Assembly: GCF_008123965.1 (NCBI RefSeq) | Contig: NZ_VSTH01000047.1 | Span: 10,286-74,285, forward strand | Direction of reading: 5' to 3' | Source of the DNA: Bradyrhizobium hipponense | GTDB lineage: Bacteria > Pseudomonadota > Alphaproteobacteria > Rhizobiales > Xanthobacteraceae | Length of the DNA stretch: 64,000 nucleotides | Shown: positions 16,277 to 26,603 of the stretch, piece after piece | Position numbering within the stretch: the stretch's first letter is position 1 | Layout: each line of letters starts with the position of its first letter | The notes under the pieces: model-generated | The model's database searches: none | Told to the model about the DNA's origin: nothing | Seen by the model: the letters and a program-made list of their open reading frames with translations, nothing else | Made by a program: the position numbers and the translations under genes

Positions 16277-18067
16277 CTATTCCGCCGGCTGAAGCACGCC
16301 GGGTCGCGTGGTTGCGACCTCGTCGAGCGGCAGATCCAGCACCTCCTCGAATTCGACGACGTTGTCGATCTCCGTTCCCATCGCGATGTTGGTGACGCGT
16401 TCGAGGATGAACTCGACCACCACGGGCACGCGGTGCTTCGCCATCAGCTCGCGCGCGGTTGCGAACGCCGCCTGCGAGTCCTTGGGATCTGTGACGCGGA
16501 TCGCCTTGCAGCCGAGTCCCTCGGCGACCGCGACGTGGTCGACGCCGTAGCCGCCGAGCTCCGGTGCGTTGATGTTCTCGAACGAGAGCTGGACGTGATA
16601 GTCCATGTCGAAGCCGCGCTGGGCCTGGCGGATCAGGCCGAGATAGGAATTGTTCACGACGACGTGGATATAGGGCAGATTGAACTGCGCGCCGACCGCG
16701 AGCTCCTCGATCAGGAACTGGAAGTCATAATCGCCGGAGAGCGCGACGATATCGCGATCCGGGCATGCTGCGCGCACGCCGAGCGCGGCGGGCAAGGTCC
16801 AGCCGAGCGGTCCCGCCTGTCCCGCATTGATCCAGTTGCGTGGCTTGTAGACGCCCAGGAATTGCGCGCCGGCGATCTGCGACAGGCCGATCACGGTGAC
16901 ATAGCACGTGTCGCGGCCAAAGGCCTTGGTCATCTCCTCATAGACGCGCTGCGGCTTGATCGGAACATTGTCGAAATGGCTCTTGCGCAGCATCGAGCGC
17001 TTGCGGTCGCGGCAAGCCGCGGGCCACGCCTGGCGCTCGCGGAGCCTGCCTGACCGCCGCCACTCCCTGGCGACGGAGACGAAGAGCTCGAGCGCGGCTT
17101 TGGCGTCCGAGACGATGCCGAGATCGGGATTGAATACCCGCCCGATCTGGGTTGGCTCGATATCAACATGCACGAAGGTGCGGCCCTTGGTGTAGGTCTC
17201 GACTGAGCCGGTGTGGCGGTTGGCCCAGCGGTTGCCGATGCCGAGCACGAAATCGGATTCGAGCATCGTGGCATTGCCGTAGCGGTGACTGGTCTGAAGA
17301 CCGACCATGCCGGCCATCAGCACGTGGTCGTCGGGAATGGCGCCCCACCCCATCAGCGTCGGCACCACCGGCACGTTGGCAATTTCGGCAAATTCGACCA
17401 GCAGATCCGAGGCATCGGCGTTGATGATGCCGCCGCCCGCCACGATCAGCGGCCGCTCGGCGGCATTGAGCATCTCCAGCGCCTTCTCGACCTGCTTGCG
17501 GGTCGCGGCCGGCTTGTAGACCGCCAGCGGCTCATAGGTCTCGTCGTCAAACTCGATCTCGGCGAGTTGCACGTCGACCGGCATGTCGATCAGCACCGGC
17601 CCCGGCCGGCCCGAACGCATGACGTGAAACGCCTGGCTGAACACGCGCGGCACCAATGCCGGCTCGCGCACCGTGACCGCCCATTTGGTCACCGGCTTTG
17701 CGATCGATTCGATGTCGACGGCTTGAAAGTCCTCCTTGTAGAGCCGCGCCCGCGGTGCCTGCCCGGTGATGCAGAGGATCGGAATGGAATCGGCGATCGC
17801 CGAATAGAGCCCGGTGATCATGTCGGTGCCGGCCGGCCCCGACGTGCCGATGCAAACACCGATATTGCCGGCCTTGGCCCGCGTATAACCTTCCGCCATG
17901 TGCGAGGCGCCCTCGACATGGCGCGCAAGGATATGGCGGATCGAACCGCGCTTCTTCAGCGCGGAGTAAAGCGGATTGATCGCTGCCCCGGGAACGCCGA
18001 AGGCAGTGGAGATGCCCTCTTTCTCCAGAATACGGACGGCTGCATCGACAGCTCGCATCTTCGCCAT
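16277..18067 (-). CDS. gcl: Glyoxylate carboligase (tartronate semialdehyde synthase)
   Basis: 596 residues, ThDP/FAD enzyme joining two glyoxylates to tartronate semialdehyde plus CO2. The N-terminal motif [16 protein letters not shown] carries valine where other ThDP enzymes have the catalytic glutamate, the hallmark of Gcl. The [19 protein letters not shown] motif binds ThDP-Mg. GAGG precedes the ATG. It leads gcl-hyi-glxR. In this window glyoxylate may come from oxalate (oxalyl-CoA reductase candidate at 52 kb) or from purines (adenine deaminase next door). Confidence 0.96.
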   Translation of the reverse strand: MAKMRAVDAAVRILEKEGISTAFGVPGAAINPLYSALKKRGSIRHILARHVEGASHMAEGYTRAKAGNIGVCIGTSGPAGTDMITGLYSAIADSIPILCITGQAPRARLYKEDFQAVDIESIAKPVTKWAVTVREPALVPRVFSQAFHVMRSGRPGPVLIDMPVDVQLAEIEFDDETYEPLAVYKPAATRKQVEKALEMLNAAERPLIVAGGGIINADASDLLVEFAEIANVPVVPTLMGWGAIPDDHVLMAGMVGLQTSHRYGNATMLESDFVLGIGNRWANRHTGSVETYTKGRTFVHVDIEPTQIGRVFNPDLGIVSDAKAALELFVSVAREWRRSGRLRERQAWPAACRDRKRSMLRKSHFDNVPIKPQRVYEEMTKAFGRDTCYVTVIGLSQIAGAQFLGVYKPRNWINAGQAGPLGWTLPAALGVRAACPDRDIVALSGDYDFQFLIEELAVGAQFNLPYIHVVVNNSYLGLIRQAQRGFDMDYHVQLSFENINAPELGGYGVDHVAVAEGLGCKAIRVTDPKDSQAAFATARELMAKHRVPVVVEFILERVTNIAMGTEIDNVVEFEEVLDLPLDEVATTRPGVLQPAE

Positions 18068-18218
18068 ATCGGACCTCGCTCAAGTTGCGTCAGCGAGCGA
18101 GATCATCGGATGCGCAAGATGCGATCTCAACGAGATCGATTTTATTTTCCACGATGCGGCAGCCGTGGAAAAATAGTGGGCCTCTCAATCGGTTAGATCG
18201 AGAGGCGCGTGAAAGCGA

Positions 18219-20021
18219 TCACTCGAACAGCGGCGCCAGCTCCATCTGCGGCACCAGCACCAGGCCCTTGTCGGTGATGCGAATTTCCGGAATAACCGAT
18301 AGCGGAATCAGATTGAAGCCCATGTAGGGGATGGTGCAGCCCGCCTCCGCCCATTCGGTCTTCAGCACCTTGACCTGTTCGGCCACCTCCGTGACGCGCT
18401 TGTCAGAGAGCAGCCCAGCGATCGGCAGCGGCACCAGCGCCCTCACCTTGCCGCCGGCGACGACGCAGACGGCGCCCTGATGCTCCTTGATGGCGGTGAT
18501 CGCCACCTGCATATCGGGCTCATTGGTTCCGGCGACGATAATGTTGTGGCTGTCATGCCCGACGCTGGAGGCGACCGCGCCGCGTTTCAGGCCAAAATCC
18601 TTGAGCAGGCCGTAAGCGACGTTGCCGGCCGATTTGCCATGGCGCTCGACCACCGTGACGAAGCACAGGCCGTAGCGCGCGAACAAGCTTGGCCAGTCTT
18701 TTGCGGGCTCGATTCTGAGCTTCTCGTGGATCAGCGTGATGCCGGGCAGCGCGGTCTTGATCGCGTTGACCGTGCAGGCCTTGGCCGGCAGCTCCGGCGT
18801 CAGCTTCAGCTTTTCCGGCAACTTGACGGTCGCATACGCCGCCTTTGGATATTGATAGCGCTGCGACAGGGCCTGGTCGAGCAGCTTGGTGATCTTGCCG
18901 CGCTCGACCACGAGCTCGCCGCCATACCAGGTGCATTGCGGCTTCAGATCGTCGTTCAGCAGCACGAGATCGGCGCGGCGGCCGCCGCCGAGCCCGCCGA
19001 TATCGCTATCCATATTGAAGCGCGTCGCGCCATGCAGCGAACCCATCGACCAGGCTTGCTCGGGTGACATCCCGGCCTTGACGGCCTCGCGCACCACCCA
19101 GTCCAGGCCGAACAGCAGGAGATCGTCGGCATCGCGGTCGTCGGTGCACACTGCGGTGCGCTTATGCGAAGCGCCGAGCTCGGTGATGGTGCGGATCGCC
19201 TGCGGCAGCGAGTGCCATGGCGTGGTCGGCGGTCCCCCACGCAGAAAAACCCAGACACCGGCATCGAGCAAATCGTCGGCGATGTCGCGATCGATCGCCT
19301 CATGAGTGTCGGTGACGCCGGATGCCGCATAGGCAGCAACGAATTCGCGGCCGTAGACGTGACCGGACACTGGCCGTCCGCGCTTCAGGGCGGCGGCTAG
19401 GATCGCGTGGCTGCGTTCGTCGCCCATGGTGACCGGCACAAAATCCATCTTCTCGCCGAGCGCCACGGCTTCGGGCCAGCGGTCGAACAGGCCGGCGATC
19501 TTGTCCGGCGTGAGATCGCCTCCTGCCGTCTCGAGCTCGGCCGAGGTTGCGGGCACCGTGCTCGGCACGGTCAGGAAAATCGAGAGCGGCGCCTCGCGCG
19601 CATCCTCCAGCATTGCCTCGACGCCGGCCACGTCCATGACGTTGCCGATCTCGTGGCTGTCGCAGAAAATCGTGGTGGTGCCGTTGAGAAGCGCGGCCTC
19701 GGCATAGGCGCAGGCCGTCACCATCGAGGATTCGATGTGGATGTGCGGATCGACCAGTCCCGGCGCGATAATGCCCCCGGCCGCGTCGTAAACCGCAACG
19801 TCGCTCCACACCTTCTTGGCCGCGCCGGCCGGCTTCACCGCAGCGACCCGCCCGCCCGTGATCCAGACTTCGCGTCCAGGATGAATGCGCTCCGAATAGG
19901 TCGAGAGAACCCGCGCGCCCGTGACGACAAGGTCGGGCGCGAGCCGCGCGGAGGCGACATCGGCCAGACGCCGGGTCATCGAATGCAGCGGGGCGACGGT
20001 GAAGCGGGTAAGTCTGGTCAT
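18219..20021 (-). CDS. ade: Adenine deaminase
   Basis: 600 residues of the amidohydrolase superfamily Ade type: metal-binding [11 protein letters not shown] near residue 90, HEIGNVMD, and the late [11 protein letters not shown] motif. C-terminal Ade domain begins around residue 420 and includes [12 protein letters not shown] and [13 protein letters not shown]. Converts adenine to hypoxanthine and ammonia with Mn/Fe. GAGGG is upstream of the ATG. It lies upstream of gcl on the same strand with 151 bases between, which suits purine breakdown feeding glyoxylate, though most purine genes are not in the window. Confidence 0.93.
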   Translation of the reverse strand: MTRLTRFTVAPLHSMTRRLADVASARLAPDLVVTGARVLSTYSERIHPGREVWITGGRVAAVKPAGAAKKVWSDVAVYDAAGGIIAPGLVDPHIHIESSMVTACAYAEAALLNGTTTIFCDSHEIGNVMDVAGVEAMLEDAREAPLSIFLTVPSTVPATSAELETAGGDLTPDKIAGLFDRWPEAVALGEKMDFVPVTMGDERSHAILAAALKRGRPVSGHVYGREFVAAYAASGVTDTHEAIDRDIADDLLDAGVWVFLRGGPPTTPWHSLPQAIRTITELGASHKRTAVCTDDRDADDLLLFGLDWVVREAVKAGMSPEQAWSMGSLHGATRFNMDSDIGGLGGGRRADLVLLNDDLKPQCTWYGGELVVERGKITKLLDQALSQRYQYPKAAYATVKLPEKLKLTPELPAKACTVNAIKTALPGITLIHEKLRIEPAKDWPSLFARYGLCFVTVVERHGKSAGNVAYGLLKDFGLKRGAVASSVGHDSHNIIVAGTNEPDMQVAITAIKEHQGAVCVVAGGKVRALVPLPIAGLLSDKRVTEVAEQVKVLKTEWAEAGCTIPYMGFNLIPLSVIPEIRITDKGLVLVPQMELAPLFE

Positions 20022-20106
20022 CAGAGCCCTCGCGTGGCGTTACGGCCCAGCGATGGTTACGCCCCGCACCCAACCGGGCAAGCTCAAATATAACGGCACG
20101 TCCTGC

Positions 20107-20907
20107 TTACGCTTTAGGCGCCGAACCGGCCGCCGACGCCGACCTTGCAGGTCTGCGCGAGTTCCGCCGTCTCGGCGGCGATGCGACAGCGGGCTTGACC
20201 CGTATCCGCATCGACCTGCCCTTCGACTCGTCAATCTCGAAGGAATTGGTCTTTCGCACGAGGTCGCTCAGCTTGCGGAAGCCGAAGGTCCTCGGATCGA
20301 AATCGGAAGCCAGATTGGCAAGCTGCCGCCCGACCTCGCCGAGCGTCACCCAGCCGTCCTCACTCTCCATCTGGGTGATGACCTTCTTGATGATGGGCGT
20401 CGCGGCGTCGGGGGGCTGGAGCGATGCCGACCTTGAGGCAGCGTCCTGGGTGTTCGCCGGGGCGGCAAGCAGGTTCTCCGTGTAGACGAACCTTCGGCAG
20501 GCCTGCCGAAAACTTTCCGGCGTCTTGTGTTCGCCGAAGCCAAAGACATCGACGCCCTGCTCCCGGATGCGGGCGGCAAGACGAGTAAAGTCGCTGTCGG
20601 AGGAAACCAGGCAAAAGCCGTCGAACCGGCCGCTGTGAAGCAGATCCATGGCGTCGATCACCAGCGTGATGTCGGAGGCATTCTTCCCCGTCGTGTAGGC
20701 GAACTGCTGCTGGGGAATGATGGCGTGCTTCGACAGGATGTCGGCCCACGCCCTGGATCGCGCATGGGAGAAGTCGCCGTAGATGCGGCGAACGCTGGCC
20801 TCGCCGATCTTGGCAATCTCCTCGAACAGTCCATCCGCGATCTTTGCGGAAGCATTGTCGGCATCGATCAGGACCGCAAGACGGGGCGAACGGAGTTCAG
20901 AAGGCAT
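20107..20907 (-). CDS. NYN (PIN-like) domain protein with C-terminal OST-HTH/LOTUS domain
   Basis: 266 residues. The NYN nuclease-like domain (about 8-145) shows AVLIDADNAS, DITLVIDAMDLL and VSSDSDFTRLAARIREQG, giving the conserved acidic triad. Residues about 165-235 (IIKKVITQMESEDGWVTLGEVGRQL..FDPRTFGFRKLSDLV) form an OST-HTH/LOTUS domain, an RNA-binding fold. The Arg/Ala-rich tail is probably disordered. A probable RNA-processing or RNase protein; target unknown. ATG 20907 with GGGGA upstream is preferred to an in-frame GTG four codons earlier. Confidence 0.85.
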   Translation of the reverse strand: MPSELRSPRLAVLIDADNASAKIADGLFEEIAKIGEASVRRIYGDFSHARSRAWADILSKHAIIPQQQFAYTTGKNASDITLVIDAMDLLHSGRFDGFCLVSSDSDFTRLAARIREQGVDVFGFGEHKTPESFRQACRRFVYTENLLAAPANTQDAASRSASLQPPDAATPIIKKVITQMESEDGWVTLGEVGRQLANLASDFDPRTFGFRKLSDLVRKTNSFEIDESKGRSMRIRVKPAVASPPRRRNSRRPARSASAAGSAPKA

Positions 20908-21048
20908 GATAGTCCCCACGAGATGAACGCGGCGTTGGAAGATAAGTAGGCGGGACGGCTAGGGCGCGTACTCATAAATCCAGTTCTGTGGGCGCGATCC
21001 CGAATGTCCGCTTCGCTCCGAAAGCGTGGGACTTGGCGGCCCAGCGCA

Positions 21049-23193
21049 TTAGCGCCAGCGCAACAGCCGCAATGCATTGGCGGTGACAAGAACGGTGGCG
21101 CCCGTGTCGGCCAAGATTGCCATCCAGAGCGAGGTGACGCCGAATACCGTGCTAATGAGAAAGACGGCCTTGAGACCAAGCGCAATAGTGATGTTTTGCC
21201 AAATGTTGGCGAGCGTCGCCCGCGAAAGCATCACCAACTCGGCCACCCCGAGGACGCGATTCTTGAGCAGCGCCGCCTCTGCCGTCTCCAAGGCCACATC
21301 GGTCCCGCTGCCCATCGCGACGCCAACGTCAGCGGTCGCCAACGCCGGAGCATCGTTGATGCCGTCGCCGATCATCGCGACCGGCCCTGTTTTCTTGAGG
21401 TCATTGATGGCGGCGAGCTTGGCCTCCGGAAGCAGCTCGGATTGAACTTCGAGGCCGAGAGCGCGCCCAATGGCAGCGCCCGTGCGTCTGTTGTCGCCAG
21501 TCAGCAACACGGTCCGAATGCCAAGCGCGTTCAGGCATGTTAGGCCGGAGGCCGCGTCCTCGCGGGGCTCGTCGCGGAGGGCAACCAGACCGATCGGGCG
21601 CTTCGAAAGAAGAATGACAACGACCGTCTTACCTTCGGCTTCGAGTGGCTCGACCCGCGCCGAAACCTCAGCGGACGCTCCGACTTCGGCGGCGTAACGA
21701 GGCGAGCTGACCGATACGAAACCCTCCTTCAAGCGCGCCGTCACGGCCTTGCCCGGGACGGCGGTGCTGCCCCCGAAGCTTTGTGGGATTGCAAGCCCGC
21801 GCGCCTCTGCCGCGGCCGTGATCGAAACGCCCAACGGATGGCTTGACCCACGCTCGACCGCCGCTGCCTTTGCCAGAACGTCGTCTTCTGTACCTTCGAT
21901 TGCAATTATATCGGTCACTTTCGGCTTACCAACCGTAAGGGTTCCGGTCTTGTCGAAAGCAATCGTTTTGACCTTACCGAGCGTCTCTAAAGCGGCCCCG
22001 CCTTTGATGAGAAGCCCACGCCGCGCGCCTGCTGCGAGTCCAGACGCAATCGCGGAGGGCGTTGAGATCACCAGCGCACAGGGACAGGCGATGAGCAGCG
22101 TTGCCAAGCCTCGATAAATCCAGGTGTACCAATCGGCTCCAGCGAAAAGTGGTGGTCCAACGATGATAAGCGCAGCGACAGCCATGGCGGCGGGCGTGTA
22201 GGTGGCAGAGAATCGATCGATGAAGCGGGCGGTGGGCGCCCTGGAGCCTTGCGCCTCTTCGACAAGGTGGATGATGCGCGCGATGGTGTTGTCGGTAGCC
22301 GTGTGGGTCAGCCGAAGTCTCAGTGCGCCGTTGGCATTGATGCTGCCAGCGTAAACTTGGTCGCCAACGCCCTTTGCGACCGGAACAGACTCGCCCGTAA
22401 CGGGCGCTTCGTCGACCTCGGACTGACCTTCGATGACTTCTCCGTCAGAAGGCACCCTGTCGCCCGGTCGAACGACCGCGATCTCGCCCAGGCACAACCG
22501 CTCAACAGGCACCTCCCGAATTTGGCCAGCCTCCTCAATGCGGGCGGTGCGCGGCACGAGATTGATGAGAGTGTTGATGCCTGCCCTCGCACGCCCGGCT
22601 GCGACCCGCTCCAAAAGCTCGCCCACTGCAAACAGGAATAGGACGACCGCTGCTTCTTCCGCCGCGCCGATGGCGATTGCTCCGCTGGCCGCCACTGTCA
22701 TCAGAGTTTCGATGCTGAACGGGGTGCCCGACAATGCTCCGACAGCCGCGCGACGCGCGACGGGAACAAGGCCGAGAAGCGCCGCGGCGCCGTAGGCCCA
22801 AAACGAAAGTTCGGGCCTTACAATCGACATCGCGAACGCAATCGCAATCGCCGCGGCGACGCTGACCGCCATTGCTCCGCTGCGGGTCTTCCACCAGGGC
22901 TGTTCGCCGCGTTCCTGGTCGTTGAGCGGCGAAGCGCCCGAACTGATTCCGCTCAACGCCTTCGGCGTGTAGCCGAGGGCCCGGATTTTGTTTTCAATAA
23001 CCTCTTGCGATGTTCGGTTCTCGTCGAGCCGCACGGACAGCGTCTCGGTCGAATAATTCATGCTGATGTTGCTGACGCCCGGCAACCGCTTGAGCGCACT
23101 CTCGACTTTGATCGCGCAGGCGCTGCAATCCATGCCTTCCACGCGCATGTTGAGCGCGTTGGCAGGAGCTGCAGCGACTTCACTCGATTCCAT
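21049..23193 (-). CDS. Zn/Cd/Pb-exporting P1B-type ATPase (ZntA/CadA-like)
   Basis: 714 residues. N-terminal metal-binding domain with GMDCSAC (residues 19-25), transmembrane CPC at C370-C372, phosphorylation motif DKTGTLT near 410, SSHPLG and GDGINDAPAL. The C-terminal segment LADTGATVLVTANALRLL is the ZntA-type signature with its membrane aspartate, so divalent zinc, cadmium or lead is expected rather than copper. Divergent-free, upstream of the NYN gene on the same strand. Codon use and base composition look less GC-rich than neighbours, and a dead transposase is nearby, hinting at acquisition. Confidence 0.93.
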   Translation of the reverse strand: MESSEVAAAPANALNMRVEGMDCSACAIKVESALKRLPGVSNISMNYSTETLSVRLDENRTSQEVIENKIRALGYTPKALSGISSGASPLNDQERGEQPWWKTRSGAMAVSVAAAIAIAFAMSIVRPELSFWAYGAAALLGLVPVARRAAVGALSGTPFSIETLMTVAASGAIAIGAAEEAAVVLFLFAVGELLERVAAGRARAGINTLINLVPRTARIEEAGQIREVPVERLCLGEIAVVRPGDRVPSDGEVIEGQSEVDEAPVTGESVPVAKGVGDQVYAGSINANGALRLRLTHTATDNTIARIIHLVEEAQGSRAPTARFIDRFSATYTPAAMAVAALIIVGPPLFAGADWYTWIYRGLATLLIACPCALVISTPSAIASGLAAGARRGLLIKGGAALETLGKVKTIAFDKTGTLTVGKPKVTDIIAIEGTEDDVLAKAAAVERGSSHPLGVSITAAAEARGLAIPQSFGGSTAVPGKAVTARLKEGFVSVSSPRYAAEVGASAEVSARVEPLEAEGKTVVVILLSKRPIGLVALRDEPREDAASGLTCLNALGIRTVLLTGDNRRTGAAIGRALGLEVQSELLPEAKLAAINDLKKTGPVAMIGDGINDAPALATADVGVAMGSGTDVALETAEAALLKNRVLGVAELVMLSRATLANIWQNITIALGLKAVFLISTVFGVTSLWMAILADTGATVLVTANALRLLRWR

Positions 23194-23256
23194 GGCGTAA
23201 CCTCATTGCTCGACGCTCAGCAGCCGGGCGTCGAGGAGCAAACGCGATCTCCCGGC

Positions 23257-24069
23257 TTATTTGGCAGCCTTCGCCGCAGGAATATCGGGCGTTCGGGTCG
23301 CTCGCGCTCGACGCTGAGCCGTGAGCCATGTGCTAACAGCTAGCACAATCACGATGCCTTGTGCCGCCAGCGCCTCCGATGTGGGATTAAGGCCAAGCAT
23401 TTCTAAGACGCGACCAGCCGGTGCCGCTGTGGAAGGCACTATCAGTTGTTCCTGAAATTCCTGAAGGCCGTCACCGATAAACTTGATGGCCATGACGAAC
23501 AAAAACGCGGAGCTCACAAGGAATACCGCGCGCAAAGGCAGCTTCTTCGCAGCTTTTTCAATGAGGACGAACAACAGGCCGAGCACAAGAGCAGCCGTCA
23601 AAAGCCCGCCAACGAGCCCGGCGGACCAGCCTCCTTTGCCGGCGAGGACATGGATAAATAGGACCGTCTCGGCTCCCTCGCGAAACACAGCGAAAAAAGA
23701 CAATAGCATTACAGCAACCCTGGTGTCGGCCGTGTTCGCCCGATCGGCCTGCTCGCGCAAGTAAGCTTGCCACGCACGTGGGTCCTGCCGGACCGCGAGC
23801 CACCCGCTGACAAAGAGCATGAGGCCCGCGGCGACAAATATCACCACGCCTTCCATGACATCGTTGTGCATTCCCGCGTTGAAGATTTCAAACGCCCAGG
23901 CCGCCCCAAGACTCGCCAGAACGCCCACGCCGGCGCCCCAATACAAGCTTGCGACCCGGCCAGCACCGCCGGTCTTTTGCAGATAGGCGGCAAGCGCCGC
24001 GATCACCAAGATGGCTTCGAGGCCTTCGCGCAGGAGGATGAGAGCGGACTCGAAAAATGCGCTGGTCAT
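23257..24069 (-). CDS. FTR1-family iron permease
   Basis: 270 residues with seven predicted membrane helices. The two iron-passing motifs are REGLE at residues 14-18 and REGAE near 131, as in EfeU/Ftr1. A C-terminal Ala/Lys tail follows the last helix. No periplasmic partner (EfeO/B or ferroxidase) is adjacent; the next gene downstream is the P-type ATPase after 63 bases, making a possible metal operon. The ribosome-binding site is weak. Iron uptake is the family role; coupling with Zn/Cd export is only positional. Confidence 0.9.
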   Translation of the reverse strand: MTSAFFESALILLREGLEAILVIAALAAYLQKTGGAGRVASLYWGAGVGVLASLGAAWAFEIFNAGMHNDVMEGVVIFVAAGLMLFVSGWLAVRQDPRAWQAYLREQADRANTADTRVAVMLLSFFAVFREGAETVLFIHVLAGKGGWSAGLVGGLLTAALVLGLLFVLIEKAAKKLPLRAVFLVSSAFLFVMAIKFIGDGLQEFQEQLIVPSTAAPAGRVLEMLGLNPTSEALAAQGIVIVLAVSTWLTAQRRARATRTPDIPAAKAAK

Positions 24070-24270
24070 TTGTGGCTCATTCTTCAGGTTATCGCACGGG
24101 TTAGATAGACCGATCAGGCGTCCCCGTCAGCCAACGTTGCTTAGAAAACGTCTAAATGCCGCAACAAAGAAGAAGTGAAATCAGCTGCTGGCATCTGCCT
24201 CGGTGCGCCTTCGCAGGTTGATCGTTTCGCCCGGCACGTGATTCAGGCTCCCAAACCGGAGCCTCGAATC

Positions 24271-24622
24271 ATGCGCTACGAACCTAGCGACTCTGAATGG
24301 GCCGCAATCAAGCCGCTCCTGCCGAACAACCGCGCGGCGTGCCACGGGTGAACGACCGGCGCGTGCTCAACGGCATCTTCTAGGTACTGCGTTCGGGTGC
24401 GCCGTGGCGGACCTTCCGGAGATTTTTGACCCTTACACAGAGCCGATCTGCTGCAGCCACCACCTTTATCGTTCGCGCAATTTGGTCGAGCGGTTCTTCA
24501 ACAAGATCAAACAATGTCGGCGGGTCGCAACGCGCTACGACAAGCTCGCGGTGAACTACCTCGCCTTCATCCAGCTCGCGTCAATCAGGCTTTGGCTCCG
24601 CGTTAATGAGTCCGCGCCCTAG
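24271..24622 (+). pseudogene. IS5-family transposase remnant
   Basis: Starts MRYEPSDSEWAAIKPLLPNN, the N-terminus of IS5/IS1031-type transposases, then loses frame; read in the shifted frame, VNDRRVLNGIF is followed by TAG (24381-24383) where tryptophan is expected. The middle is deleted, and the end reads RNLVERFFNKIKQCRRVATRYDKLAVNYLAFIQLASI, the DDE C-terminal part. So at least a frameshift, a nonsense codon and a deletion. An imperfect palindrome (GATTC-AGGCTCC..GGAGCCT-CGAATC, about 24240-24270) sits just upstream. Its last bases overlap the end of the tctA-like gene. Confidence 0.88.
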
Positions 24623-26121
24623 TCCTCGTTCGCCTTGAAACGACCCATCCCCTTCAGCACGAATGGGGCCAGCAGCGCAACCAGCGCGATGCCGAGCAGC
24701 GTCGCCGAAATCGGGCTCTGGAGCAGCGTCACGGGATCTCCGAGGCTGATTGCGAGCGCTCTGCGCAGCTGGCTCTCTGCGATCGGGCCGAGGATCAGGC
24801 CGACCACGACGGGCGCGATCGGAAAATCGAACCGGCGCATCAGAAAGCCGAGCACGCCGAAGCCGGCGAGCATCGACAATTCGACCACCGACGGCTTTGC
24901 GGCAATGGTGCCCATGGTCGCGAACACGAGGATGCCGGCATAGAGCCATGGCTGCGGGATCGCGAGCAGCCGGACCCACAGTCCCACCAGCGGCAGATTG
25001 AGCACCAGCAGCATGCAATTGGCGATGAACAGGCTTGCGATAAGGCCCCAGACGAGGTCAGGCCGCTCGGCGAACAGCAGTGGTCCCGGGTTGAGGCCGT
25101 ATTGCTGGAAGCCCGCCAGCATCATCGCGGCCGTAGCCGAGGTGGGCAATCCCAATGTGAGCAGCGGCACCAGCGTGCCGGCGGCGGAGGCGTTGTTGGC
25201 GGCTTCCGGTCCCGCGACGCCTTCGATCGCACCCTTGCCGAATTCCTCGGGGTGCTTGGTCAGCCGTTTCTCGGTCGAATAGGACAGGAAGGTCGGGATC
25301 TCCGCGCCGCCCGCGGGCAGCGCACCGATTGGGAAGCCGAACATGGTGCCGCGCAGCCACGGCTTCCACGACCGCTTCCAGTCTTGCTTGGTCATCCACA
25401 GCGAGCCGCGCACTGGCTCGAGCTTCTCCTCGGTGTGGTGGCGGCGCGATGCGACGTAGAGCGCCTCGCCCACCGCGAACAGGCCGACCGCAAGCGTCGT
25501 CACCTCGACGCCATCGAGCAGTTCGGGCACGCCGAACGCAAGCCGAGCCTGACCGGTCAGCTTGTCGATGCCGACGAGGCCCAGTGTCAGACCGATGAAC
25601 AGGCTGGTCAGGCCGCGGATCGGGGAATCGCCGAAGGTCGCCGACACCGTGACGAAGGCGACGCACATCAGCGCGAAATAGTCTTCAGGCCCGAAGCGCA
25701 CCGCGAAATCGACCAGCCACGGCGCGAGAAAGGCGAGGCCGATGGTTGCGATGGTGCCGGCGACAAACGAGCCGATCGCGGATGTCGCAAGCGCCGGCCC
25801 ACCGCGACCGGCCTTGGCCATCTTGTTGCCTTCGAGCGCGGTCGCCATGGACGCGCTCTCGCCGGGCGTATTGATGAGGATCGCAGTGGTCGAGCCGCCA
25901 TACATGCCGCCATAATAGATGCCCGCAAACATGATCAGCGAGCCGCCAGGGTCGAGCTTGTAGGTCACCGGCAGCAGCAGCGCGACCGTCAATGCCGGGC
26001 CGATGCCGGGCAGAACGCCGACAGCGGTGCCGAGGAACACGCCGATCAGGGCATAGAGCAGATTCATCGGCTGGACAGCGACCGCCATGCCGTGGGCCAG
26101 CGCGGCAAAGGTGTCCATCAC
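24619..26121 (-). CDS. tctA: Tripartite tricarboxylate transporter, large permease (TctA family)
   Basis: 500 residues, about ten to twelve membrane helices. Signatures near the N-terminus are [20 protein letters not shown] and [18 protein letters not shown], typical of TctA. Third gene of tctC-tctB-tctA; its start overlaps the tctB stop by four bases. Length is normal, so the abutting transposase remnant has not shortened it. Takes up organic acids using sodium or proton gradients with a periplasmic Bug receptor; the ligand is unknown. Confidence 0.93.
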   Translation of the reverse strand: MMDTFAALAHGMAVAVQPMNLLYALIGVFLGTAVGVLPGIGPALTVALLLPVTYKLDPGGSLIMFAGIYYGGMYGGSTTAILINTPGESASMATALEGNKMAKAGRGGPALATSAIGSFVAGTIATIGLAFLAPWLVDFAVRFGPEDYFALMCVAFVTVSATFGDSPIRGLTSLFIGLTLGLVGIDKLTGQARLAFGVPELLDGVEVTTLAVGLFAVGEALYVASRRHHTEEKLEPVRGSLWMTKQDWKRSWKPWLRGTMFGFPIGALPAGGAEIPTFLSYSTEKRLTKHPEEFGKGAIEGVAGPEAANNASAAGTLVPLLTLGLPTSATAAMMLAGFQQYGLNPGPLLFAERPDLVWGLIASLFIANCMLLVLNLPLVGLWVRLLAIPQPWLYAGILVFATMGTIAAKPSVVELSMLAGFGVLGFLMRRFDFPIAPVVVGLILGPIAESQLRRALAISLGDPVTLLQSPISATLLGIALVALLAPFVLKGMGRFKANED

Positions 26122-26603
26122 AGCAGTCGCTCCAGCGGGCCGGCGGGAAGGCTCAGCGTCAACAGCCGATCGAACACGAGATAAATGAGGGTCGACATCA
26201 CGACGGCGATGATGGAGTCGACGACGACGGCGCGGCGCCCGAATGCCGCCGACGTCGTGACGAACAGCGCCGATGTCGCCAGAATGAAGCCGCCGCCAAA
26301 GCCGACGATGGCGATCAGAAGCGTAAGGCCGACGAGGATCAAGACCACAGGCACGGGATCGGCGCTCTCACGCGCCGGCAGATTGCCGCGCAGCGCGTCG
26401 ATGAAATTGCCGATCGCAAGCAGCGCAACGCCGGTTGCGACCACGACCGGCATCGCCTCCGGCCCCATCCCGTACATCGCGGTGGTTTGCAGGCCGCGCG
26501 CGTCCCATAGCAGCACCGCGGCAAGCACCGCGAGTAACGCGGCAATGACGATGCCGGCGCGGTCGACGCGCCGCGGCGTCTGCACGGGATCGCCTGAGGT
26601 CAT
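26118..26603 (-). CDS. tctB: Tripartite tricarboxylate transporter, small permease (TctB family)
   Basis: 161 residues from ATG 26603, with four hydrophobic segments ([18 protein letters not shown].., [52 protein letters not shown]). Poorly conserved family, identified mainly by size, topology and place between tctC and tctA. Both junctions overlap by four bases, so the three genes are translationally coupled. Confidence 0.88.
   Translation of the reverse strand: MTSGDPVQTPRRVDRAGIVIAALLAVLAAVLLWDARGLQTTAMYGMGPEAMPVVVATGVALLAIGNFIDALRGNLPARESADPVPVVLILVGLTLLIAIVGFGGGFILATSALFVTTSAAFGRRAVVVDSIIAVVMSTLIYLVFDRLLTLSLPAGPLERLL

Noticed and set aside
16277..18067. Acetolactate synthase as the identity of the gcl gene
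   Set aside because: The catalytic glutamate of acetolactate synthase is replaced by valine in RHVEGAS, and hyi and glxR follow, which fixes it as glyoxylate carboligase.
24404..24622. 72-codon ORF with transposase similarity as an active gene
   Set aside because: It is only the C-terminal piece of the IS5-like transposase; the upstream part has a frameshift, an amber codon and a deletion.
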